Of a stretch of DNA of 64,000 nucleotides, positions 57,666-64,000 are shown piece after piece; positions within the stretch are counted from its first letter, which is position 1; every line of letters starts with the position of its first letter. A program made the position numbers and the translations under genes. The notes below the pieces were generated by a model. The model did no database searches and was not told where the DNA came from. It saw only the letters and a list, made by a program, of their open reading frames with translations. The stretch comes from Immersiella caudata (taxonomy: Eukaryota; Ascomycota; Sordariomycetes; Sordariales; Lasiosphaeriaceae), in contig JAULSU010000006.1 of NCBI GenBank assembly GCA_030512335.1, positions 4,402,001 to 4,466,000 of the forward strand, in the 5' to 3' direction.

Positions 57666-59918
57666 ATGTCAACCCTATACCCGCTCCCAACCCTCCACCC
57701 CTCAAACAACCACTTCCGCCTCGTCGACCTCCACCCCGGCCCCCACGAAGCCCCTCTGCTCTGCACCCTCTCCGAGTTCCCACTCACCGACCACCCACCC
57801 TACGAAGCCCTCTCATATGCCTGGCAAGGCGACCACCACGCCTCAGGAAACCCCATCATGACTCTCAACTCTCAACCCTTCCCCGTCACGCGCGAATTAG
57901 AAAGCGCACTCCGACGACTTCGGAAAACCGACGCACCGCGCACGATGTGGATTGACTGGGTGTGTATCAACCAAGCCGACGTCCTCGAGCGTGGGTCTCA
58001 GGTGGCGATCATGAGGGAAATTTACCGGAGGGCGGAGAGGGTGGTTGCGTGGATTGGGGAGGAAGGGGAGGGAAGTGATCGGGCGATGGACTTCTTGAGG
58101 GAGATGGCTATGGCGAGGAAGAGGGATCTGAGGGGGTTGTGGGTTAATGGGGTGCGGCAGGGGAGTGATACGAGTTCGGAGTGTGGGGACGGGGGGGACG
58201 AAAGAGGTGGTTTGTCGTCTACGGGTACGGGCGGGTCGGAGTCGGGTGAGGGTGAGGATGAGGAGGGTGGAGAAGAATCGGAACCGGGGGAGGCGTCGGA
58301 GGATAACATTGCTGAGGAGACGTTTTCTTCAAGCCCAAGCAGGCCGTCCAACGTCTCAGTCGGCGCTGCTGGCCCCCCAGAGGAACTAGAAGGAGGCAAG
58401 ACGACGATTCCACACGGCGGGGGGACGGCCGCACCAGAAGCCCCAACTCCTGTTGAGGATGGCCCGTCTCCTGTTGAGGGCAGCACCTCTCCTGTCAAGG
58501 ACAACCCGCATCCCGCTGAGGGAAAAACATCTCCTGTCGAGGAAGACCCGTCCCGCGCACTCTTCGCGAAGTACAGGCAAGAGGCCGAAGAGAACATGAA
58601 GCGATGGGGACACCAGGTGGTTGGCTATCCAGTTCTGTACTACGACTTCGAGACCTCATACGACAGGTTCTTCGACGATTCCCGCCAGACGGACTGGGAC
58701 GCATTGGACGACCTCCTGGCACGGCCATGGTGGTCGCGAACTTGGGTGGTGCAGGAGGTGTGGCATTCCCAAAACGCCATCATCCAATGCGGTGGTGCGA
58801 TGTTGAAGTGGAAGACGTTTGAGAAAGCCATGGACTATCAGGAGGGGTGGGATGATGTCGGGTGCCTGGTAAAGGGGACGTCCCGGTGGGCGTACTGGGA
58901 CGCCCTGAAGAGGAGATACGGGCTTGCTATCCACATCTCAAAGAGGAGGCTGCTGGGGAGTAAGCTGTCTGACTTGTTGTGGAACATGTGGGATAGGGAA
59001 GCGACAGACCCGCGAGACAAAGTGTTTGCGGTGCTTGGGCTTGTGGGAGACGAAAACATCGAGACACAGCTTCAGCCGGACTACACCAAGTCGATGAACC
59101 AGGTTTATCGGGAGGCAGCTGCGAGCATCATTCTGGGAGAGAAGTCGCTGGACATCCTCCTCGCAGCTTCCGCATCCGGGGCGCGAGATGGCCTCCCGTC
59201 GTGGGTTCCGGACTGGAGAAGAGAGGCGAACGACCACCGACCGGCGCTTTTCATCAACGGCTCTCGCATGCGAACACTGTTGTACTATTCAGGCTCGACG
59301 TCCGTTGTGGAATTCCACGGCCATGGCTACTCGGCATCAGGGAAGGCAGAGCCAGAGGCCCACTTCGACGAAACTCTAAGCGTTCTTCACGCCCGCGGAC
59401 TCGTGTTCGATACTGTCGCTGAAGTTGGTCCTGCGTGTGGGCCAGGGGTGAGAGCTTCAGAGGTCCTCGAGTCGGCTCGCTCGGTCCTGGATCGACATGA
59501 GAACAAGAGCCTGCTTGAAACGGGCACTGATGCACTGTTGGAGACTGTGTTGAGGGCGGGTTCGTTTGTGGCTGCTATGACACTTCGCTCGGGAGATACC
59601 GTGATAGAGACGACCATGAACAAACGTCGCTTCTTCGTGACAACCGGCTCTCGCCTCTGCATCGGTCCGTCCGACACGAGGACTGGAGATTCGATTGCGA
59701 TCCTCGCGGGATGCAACTTCCCCATCATCCTTCGGCAGCTTGGGGAATCTCGTCGCGCTGTGGTTGGCGAGGCCTATGGTAAGCCTACTCCCCTTGTTTG
59801 GGTGCTTCTTCTAGTGCTGATTCTAGAAACGATCGCAGTCCATAATTGCATGGCAGGGGAGGTCTTGGGAGATGCGTCTGCGTCGCCACATCGTTGGGAA
59901 GACCTCGCAATCTCGTAG
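57666..59918 (+). CDS. HET-domain protein (heterokaryon incompatibility type) with repetitive acidic insert
   Basis: 730-aa protein in two exons (57666-59778, 59839-59918). The N-terminal HET domain shows PPYEALSYAWQGD, MWIDWVCINQADVLERGSQV and MREIYRRAERVVAWIG; these motifs define proteins that can trigger cell death on non-self fusion, a process related to TIR-like signalling. A low-complexity insert (residues ~165-300) of Gly/Glu/Ser and five Pro-containing heptads splits the domain before RPWWSRTWVVQEVW. The rest has TDPRDKVFAVLGLVGD, LPSWVPDWR and a C-terminal FVTTGSRLCIGPSDTRTGD...AILAGCNFPIILR typical of the long HET proteins. The final intron (60 nt, 59779-59838) restores the usual ending GEAYVHNCMAGEV. 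Unspliced it stays open and adds a hydrophobic 20-residue segment. Its non-self partner cannot be inferred. Confidence 0.9.
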   Translation: MSTLYPLPTLHPSNNHFRLVDLHPGPHEAPLLCTLSEFPLTDHPPYEALSYAWQGDHHASGNPIMTLNSQPFPVTRELESALRRLRKTDAPRTMWIDWVCINQADVLERGSQVAIMREIYRRAERVVAWIGEEGEGSDRAMDFLREMAMARKRDLRGLWVNGVRQGSDTSSECGDGGDERGGLSSTGTGGSESGEGEDEEGGEESEPGEASEDNIAEETFSSSPSRPSNVSVGAAGPPEELEGGKTTIPHGGGTAAPEAPTPVEDGPSPVEGSTSPVKDNPHPAEGKTSPVEEDPSRALFAKYRQEAEENMKRWGHQVVGYPVLYYDFETSYDRFFDDSRQTDWDALDDLLARPWWSRTWVVQEVWHSQNAIIQCGGAMLKWKTFEKAMDYQEGWDDVGCLVKGTSRWAYWDALKRRYGLAIHISKRRLLGSKLSDLLWNMWDREATDPRDKVFAVLGLVGDENIETQLQPDYTKSMNQVYREAAASIILGEKSLDILLAASASGARDGLPSWVPDWRREANDHRPALFINGSRMRTLLYYSGSTSVVEFHGHGYSASGKAEPEAHFDETLSVLHARGLVFDTVAEVGPACGPGVRASEVLESARSVLDRHENKSLLETGTDALLETVLRAGSFVAAMTLRSGDTVIETTMNKRRFFVTTGSRLCIGPSDTRTGDSIAILAGCNFPIILRQLGESRRAVVGEAYGKPTPLVWVLLLVLILETIAVHNCMAGEVLGDASASPHRWEDLAIS
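58449..58553 (+). repeat. Five degenerate 21-nt repeats in the HET gene
   Basis: In-frame repeats encoding P-V-E-D-G-P-S, P-V-E-G-S-T-S, P-V-K-D-N-P-H, P-A-E-G-K-T-S and P-V-E-E-D-P-S. Copy number may vary between strains, as repeats in incompatibility genes often do. Confidence 0.85.
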
Positions 59919-61014
59919 GCAGTCCTGGGCCTGCGAGGTTAGCTGCGGGAAGACGTGTATTCTGAGGCGCGTCTACTTGTGTTGTGATCAAGACGCGTCA
60001 AATTTGATCGCGTTGGGAAACTCTGCAAAATTTTGATCTCGATCACCAAGGCCTGGGGCACTGGTTTGTGAGTTGGGCAGAATGAAGGTCTCACCGCCCG
60101 TTTCTGCCCTCCCCAATGACGTCACACATCAAGAGGTTGATTCAACGCTCAACTGGCTGTCAGACAAGGGCCATCTTCACGTTAGCCTCAGGGCTTCTGT
60201 TCTTCTGTCGGTAGTGCTGGAATGACGCTCCGTGTATTGAACTGCGTGGAGCTCAGGGCTGTTGGCGAATGGGCTCACTGCCAAGATACCACAGCCTTCA
60301 TGATGTTGCTCACTTCTGCCCTCAGACCAGATCATGCAGTGACAGAGGCAACTTCAGTCCTTGGACTCCCATGATGTTTAGAACCTGCCTATTCCAGGTC
60401 CTAGTTTTAGATCCGCGCTATCTTGGTGCATGCGGCCTCATTGGGGCTCAGGGGCTGGAAGTCGTGTAACACAAAGGTCCCACGATTAGTCTAAAGAGCA
60501 CGAAGAATTCCATCGTTCAGGACATCGTGTTCTGCTTTAGTATGGGACCGTTCTTTAGGATAACACATATGTTCATCGCGCCGACAGCGGCAGACGTAAT
60601 AAGATGAGATCGCTTGCTCAACAATGGGACCAGACCCCGGGAGGCCATCTCATCCGACCGATCTCGGGCTTTCGAAGTGGGAGCTATTACCCTTTGACTG
60701 ATGGCTTGCTGAAAAGTGCTCGTCGTTCCTCCATGAAATCGAGAAGGCGCCTGGACCAGCCGCGGGGAAGATTCTGCGAGCTGCCCACCAGGCTGGGTAG
60801 GGCTGAATGGAATCAACCCCGCCATCCACACCGCCCACCTTTTTCGCCTTCCCACCGCGACCCTCACCTTGCTTCCTCTTTGCCATCGCAACCCACACCT
60901 TCCCACCAGCAACCCTCACTTTCTACAAACAACCCGCAACATCCCGCAACCTTCCTTCACAACCACCCCAAACCTTCCTTTCTCTCCCTCAACAAACAAA
61001 ACAACCCCGCAAAG
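59919..61014. promoter_or_regulatory. Intergenic region with CA/CT-rich leader of the downstream gene
   Basis: 1.1 kb. The first 900 bases hold nothing recognisable. About 60815-61014 is almost free of G on the plus strand, with CCACC, CTTCC and CAAC runs up to the ATG at 61015. Such unstructured CA/CT leaders are typical of efficiently expressed fungal genes. The open frames crossing this leader (60604-61149, 60807-61379) are products of that bias. Confidence 0.5.
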
Positions 61015-61495
61015 ATGTCTGCATCTCAGACCACTACTTCCGAGATCGAGCTCTCAGAGACCGACAACAAATTCCTCCAGGTGGCCATGACCTGCCTCAA
61101 GAACCCCCCCGAGGTGAGATCGCTCCCGCCCCAACCCACCAGACAATGAGCCCCGCTAACCGACTCCCCAATAGATTGACATCCCCAAGCTGGCCGAGAA
61201 GCTCGGCATCAAGCCCAAGACCGTCAGCAACAGATGGGGTGAGCTCCGCAAGAAGCTGTTCGCCAACGATGCAGCCAGAGCCAGCAGCGCCGCTGGTTCT
61301 TCCTCTGCCTCTGGCGGTGCTACCGCTGCTGCTACCGCTGCTGCTCCCGCGGCTACCCCGCGCAAGCGCAAGGCCCTAGCTGCTGCGACTGAGGGTACCA
61401 AGAAGGCTGCCCGCTCGACAAAGGCCAAGAAGCCTACCCAGGCCGAGACCATTGAGGTTGCCGAAGAGGAGGAGGAGGATCCTGCCGAGGTTTGA
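61015..61495 (+). CDS. Small Myb/HTH-like nuclear protein
   Basis: 139-aa protein in two exons (61015-61113, 61175-61495; 61-nt intron with a CTAAC branch site). The N-terminal domain (residues ~15-60) reads TDNKFLQVAMTCLKNPPE and IDIPKLAEKLGIKPKTVSNR then WGELRKKLF, a three-helix Myb/homeodomain-like fold seen in many small fungal proteins. The rest is an Ala/Ser-rich linker, a Lys/Arg-rich segment (PRKRKAL, TKKAARSTKAKKP) that can act as a nuclear localisation or DNA-backbone binding region, and a Glu-rich acidic end. It is probably a chromatin-associated or DNA-binding protein; targets are unknown. The CA-rich leader suggests high expression. Confidence 0.85.
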
Positions 61496-61844
61496 GCATG
61501 GATTCATAGCATGGGTTCACAGCATGATATTCAGCATCGGAATTTCAGCATGTATTCGAAGCATCGTTTCATGGAAGGACCGCATGGAGTCTCGGATTTG
61601 ATTTGTTTACGGCAGCATGACTTGGTGAAGATTGGGTGATGATTGGGCCATGATAATGGGGGAATTGCCTTGGGGTTTTGGCTCTTCTTTGAGGTAGTCA
61701 GGAATCAGTTACTCGGCTGCCACGTCGTAAGCTTGCCATTACCATTGTCGTGGTCTTTGTGCTTGATTGAAGTGAGGGCTCATCACAATCCATTCGCCAT
61801 ATTCCATTGATGTCACTCCTGTCACTCCCTCACGCCTGAGGCCC
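61496..61844. other. Convergent 3' region
   Basis: 349 bases between the stops of the Myb-like gene (+) and the thioesterase (-). Directly after the stop, four spaced copies of CAGCATG-like words occur (about 61510-61552). No gene was seen. Confidence 0.5.
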
Positions 61845-62384
61845 TCACCGCTTCACAAACTTGGTGTGTCTTCCCGACGCCACCAGAGCCCCGCGATTTC
61901 CCCCGCTTATCTTCCAGATGCGAACCTCAGTGAAAGCCAAGTTCGACCCAACCCTCTCAACCTTGCCCTCAATTTCCACCTCGTCGCCCACTCTAGCTGT
62001 AGACAAATACGAAATATTGATATCAACGCTCACTCCTGTCGCAGAGCGAAGATCCCAAGCAGCAATCGCAAGGCCACCAGCCCAATCGACAATCGTAGCA
62101 GATACGCTGCCGTGGATTCCGCCGGCAGAATTCATATGCTGATCTGAAAGCGTGAGGCGGGCGGTGAATTTACCCCGCGTCGCGTCCGTGAAGCGAACCA
62201 GAGACGCGTCCGGGGGGCCGAAGAGGAACGCGTAAATGGGGGACGCGCAGCAACGTGTTGAGTGGTACGTCATCACATGCTCAAGGGTTGTCGCATCGTC
62301 GGCGGGCGTGGGTGGGGTTCCGGACAAGGGGCCGACCTCAAGGACGAGAGGCTTCTCTGGCTCGAGGCGCGGTTGCCGTGGCAT
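61845..62384 (-). CDS. Hotdog-fold acyl-CoA thioesterase (4HBT / THEM2-like)
   Basis: Intronless 179-aa protein. The core is a single hotdog domain: GGIHGSVSATIVDWAGGLAI carries the His-Gly turn and the catalytic Asp of the central helix, followed by VSVDINISYLSTARVGDEVE, EGKVERVGSNLAFTEVRIW and a final strand LVASGRHTKF. This is the arrangement of human ACOT13-like and bacterial PaaI-like thioesterases, which hydrolyse acyl-CoA to free acid and CoA as tetramers. An N-terminal extension of about 45 residues precedes the domain and contains no obvious mitochondrial or peroxisomal signal. The start at 62384 is the first ATG; the frame is open eight codons further upstream to a TTG. Substrate chain length is not predictable. 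Confidence 0.87.
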   Translation of the reverse strand: MPRQPRLEPEKPLVLEVGPLSGTPPTPADDATTLEHVMTYHSTRCCASPIYAFLFGPPDASLVRFTDATRGKFTARLTLSDQHMNSAGGIHGSVSATIVDWAGGLAIAAWDLRSATGVSVDINISYLSTARVGDEVEIEGKVERVGSNLAFTEVRIWKISGGNRGALVASGRHTKFVKR

Positions 62385-63133
62385 TATCGCTGTGGGTGAA
62401 TACCGCAATGGTTAATGCTTTGAGTGCACTGTCCGAGGCTATTTCAACCTGCAATTACTCGCTTGCTGGAAGTTTCGAGGAGAGCGGATGACTCTCTCGA
62501 CCTCGCTCCACCTGCGGATTCCATTTCTTTGGCGCACGTGAGACCCAAGTCTTGACCGCTTACATAATCATCAGCTTTACCTTGTCTCTCTTGTCCCTCC
62601 GGCTGTGATGTCAATTCATTAGATTCGAAGTTGAGGCCCTGTCGTCATTGCCCTTGAGCTCATCTGTGCCAAAACCTCTGACCCTTGGGGGCTCAGCTGC
62701 CCTCTGCTTTGTCTCATCACCAGTCCAGTCCCCGCCCCTTGAAACCAGACTGGGAGAGATACCTGAACTCATGCCAGGTCGCACCAGCAATGGCCAGAAT
62801 CACAACATGTCGCATGGAGTTTTCTTTCTTTGTGGGGTGCCTGAAGTCAAAGGAGCATAACGCATTGTCTTCTTTGTGCCGACCCACAACATGATTGCAA
62901 CATCCCTTTCGGTTCAATCCTTCTCGCTTTACCCCTCCTAAATCAGGCCTTGATTTTATGTGCATGCCCGCCGGGCTGGGCCGAACCCCGCATTCACTCC
63001 CATGCAATCGCCCCAGCCATTCAACTTGGTGCATTCTCTTTCAACCACAGGCCATTCACAACGTGAGAGAACACGCACAAAAAGTTGACTGTCGGCGTTC
63101 AATCTCAATACATCGCATTGGATCAAATCAAAG
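62385..63133. other. Divergent promoter region of thioesterase and cyclopropyl-isomerase-like genes
   Basis: 749 bases with outward transcription on both sides. Small open frames at 62648-63034 on both strands are shadows. No operator was recognised. Confidence 0.45.
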
Positions 63134-63970
63134 ATGACACCCCCATCAAAACCAAAACAGCCCGGCGCCCAATCTGAAGCCCACGATGCACAATCCCAGC
63201 AACTGGACGATGAGAAAAGAGGGGTCATTCGAGCTGTTCTATGCCAGAGCCCTATCTGGATAGCCTCCGTGGCCACCGTCATGATGACAGGCGCTCTTCA
63301 CTCCTGGAGCGACATCGAATACCTTTTATTTTCGACCCTTGTGGCAACACCGGCCGTCCTGGCCCCGATCTTCTTTCCTGGTCATTCAGCCAGACCATCA
63401 CCATGGTGGCAGTCATACTGGCTGAAACTCAACATCTGGGTGGCGATAGTCGTCGGCATGGGGACCTACGCGGGGACAGCCTACTTCTTCGATCTCATGC
63501 AGATGCGGTACTCGTTTGACGTCCAGTGGACATTCAGCTCGGACGTGGTTGGCCACAGCTGGCAGCGAGTGCCGGTCTTCATATACCCCCTTACACATGC
63601 TTACTTCATGACGTATTTTACGGTTCTCATGGCATCGGAGAGTTATCTTGTCAAGCGGTTCGTCCTCCGGAGCTTTACGGCTCGAGCGACTGTCGTTGTC
63701 CTGCTCTCTTATGTTGTAGCGTTTCTCGAGACATACTTCATGGCCAGTCCTCTGTTGTCAGACTTCTTCGCTTATAAGAGTCGGCACCGGATGCTCACGC
63801 TTGGTTCATGGGGGTATGCGTCCTACTTTGTTGTTGGTCTTCCGATGGTGCAGCGGATTGAGAGTGGTGCGAGTTGGACACTGGAAAGGGTTGTTCTGGA
63901 AGCATTGGCGACATGTATGATGATATTGGGTTTGTTAGAGGCTTGGGCTAAGATAGTTGGGCCACTATGA
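63134..63970 (+). CDS. Cycloeucalenol cycloisomerase-like membrane protein
   Basis: Intronless 278-aa polytopic membrane protein with about six hydrophobic segments. The order of motifs fits plant cycloeucalenol cycloisomerase (CPI1): SDIEYLLFSTLVATPAVLAP, WWQSYWLKLNIWVAI, YAGTAYFFDLMQMRYSFDVQ, VPVFIYPLTHAYFMTYFTVL, LLSYVVAFLETYFMA, LGSWGYASYFVVGLPMVQRI and a final helix ILGLLEAWAKI. Plant CPI1 opens the 9beta,19-cyclopropane ring of cycloeucalenol in sterol synthesis. Fungi make ergosterol through lanosterol and have no need for that step, so the real substrate here is open: another cyclopropyl lipid, a plant sterol taken from a host, or a different reaction on the same scaffold. An N-terminal cytosolic tail of about 30 residues is Gln/Lys/Pro-rich. 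The ER membrane is the likely location. The assignment rests on recalled motif similarity only. Confidence 0.75.
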   Translation: MTPPSKPKQPGAQSEAHDAQSQQLDDEKRGVIRAVLCQSPIWIASVATVMMTGALHSWSDIEYLLFSTLVATPAVLAPIFFPGHSARPSPWWQSYWLKLNIWVAIVVGMGTYAGTAYFFDLMQMRYSFDVQWTFSSDVVGHSWQRVPVFIYPLTHAYFMTYFTVLMASESYLVKRFVLRSFTARATVVVLLSYVVAFLETYFMASPLLSDFFAYKSRHRMLTLGSWGYASYFVVGLPMVQRIESGASWTLERVVLEALATCMMILGLLEAWAKIVGPL

Positions 63971-64000
63971 GACTTAGACTTTCTCCTCGCTAAACGCAGC

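Noticed and set aside
55372..59918. Secondary-metabolite gene cluster around the P450
   Set aside because: No polyketide synthase, peptide synthetase, terpene cyclase or prenyltransferase is present within the window, and the neighbours are a HET protein and a degenerate island.
60604..61379. Long plus-strand open frames before and across the Myb-like gene
   Set aside because: They arise from the CA/CT-biased leader (Pro/Ser/His-rich translations) and run through a well-formed intron in the wrong frame.

Overview
The window comes from a filamentous ascomycete fungus, most likely a Sordariomycete. The evidence is intron structure and gene content. Almost every intron is 50-115 nt with a GT donor and a CTGAC/CTAAC-type branch site close to the acceptor. 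The genes include an AA9 polysaccharide monooxygenase, a Zn2Cys6 regulator, a fungal rhodopsin-fold receptor, a HET-domain protein, a hybrid histidine kinase and a class II P450. No tRNA, rRNA or CRISPR array was recognised, and no intact mobile element. Exon/intron models were built by hand from reading frame, splice signals and recalled family motifs; no alignment was run.

Layout. 1.5-12.9 kb: a GPI-anchored multicopper oxidase (+), an AA9 LPMO (+), a small cupin (-) divergent from a medium-chain reductase (+), a Cys-rich single-pass membrane protein (-), and a Zn2Cys6 transcription factor (+). 13.2-20.2 kb: a GPI-anchored S10 serine carboxypeptidase (-) and a large unknown fungal protein broken by one in-frame TAA. 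22.9-29.3 kb: an oligopeptide transporter (12 exons) convergent with a SulP sulfate transporter. 29.3-34.8 kb: about 5.5 kb with no supportable gene. 34.8-40.4 kb: a seven-helix rhodopsin-fold protein, an ochratoxinase-like amidohydrolase and a decayed membrane-anchored lectin-like gene. 41.4-51.7 kb: a GAF hybrid histidine kinase, a secreted LVIVD/choice-of-anchor-B-like protein, a doubtful disordered ORF and an FHA-like/protein kinase fusion. 51.7-55.4 kb: a degenerate, compositionally different island with a 21-bp tandem repeat and broken reading frames. 55.4-64 kb: a P450, a HET protein, a small Myb/HTH-like nuclear protein, a hotdog thioesterase and a membrane protein resembling plant cycloeucalenol cycloisomerase.

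How the genes relate. There is no operon-like unit and no convincing secondary-metabolite cluster. The shared themes are extracellular nutrition (LPMO, carboxypeptidase, oligopeptide and sulfate uptake, metal or phenol oxidation), sensing and signalling (rhodopsin-fold receptor, histidine kinase, FHA kinase, Cys-rich surface protein) and detoxification or lipid chemistry (amidohydrolase, P450, reductase, cyclopropyl-sterol isomerase homologue).

The most notable points are: (i) nonsense codons in two genes that all fit C-to-T change, as repeat-induced point mutation would leave; (ii) a cycloeucalenol-cycloisomerase-like gene in a fungus; (iii) an ochratoxinase-like enzyme; (iv) a multicopper oxidase fused to a Thr/Cys-rich wall-protein module; (v) a GC-AG intron and an 8-nt exon in the transporter gene, with many AAG 3' splice sites across the window; and (vi) a near-perfect 24-bp palindrome just upstream of the receptor gene.
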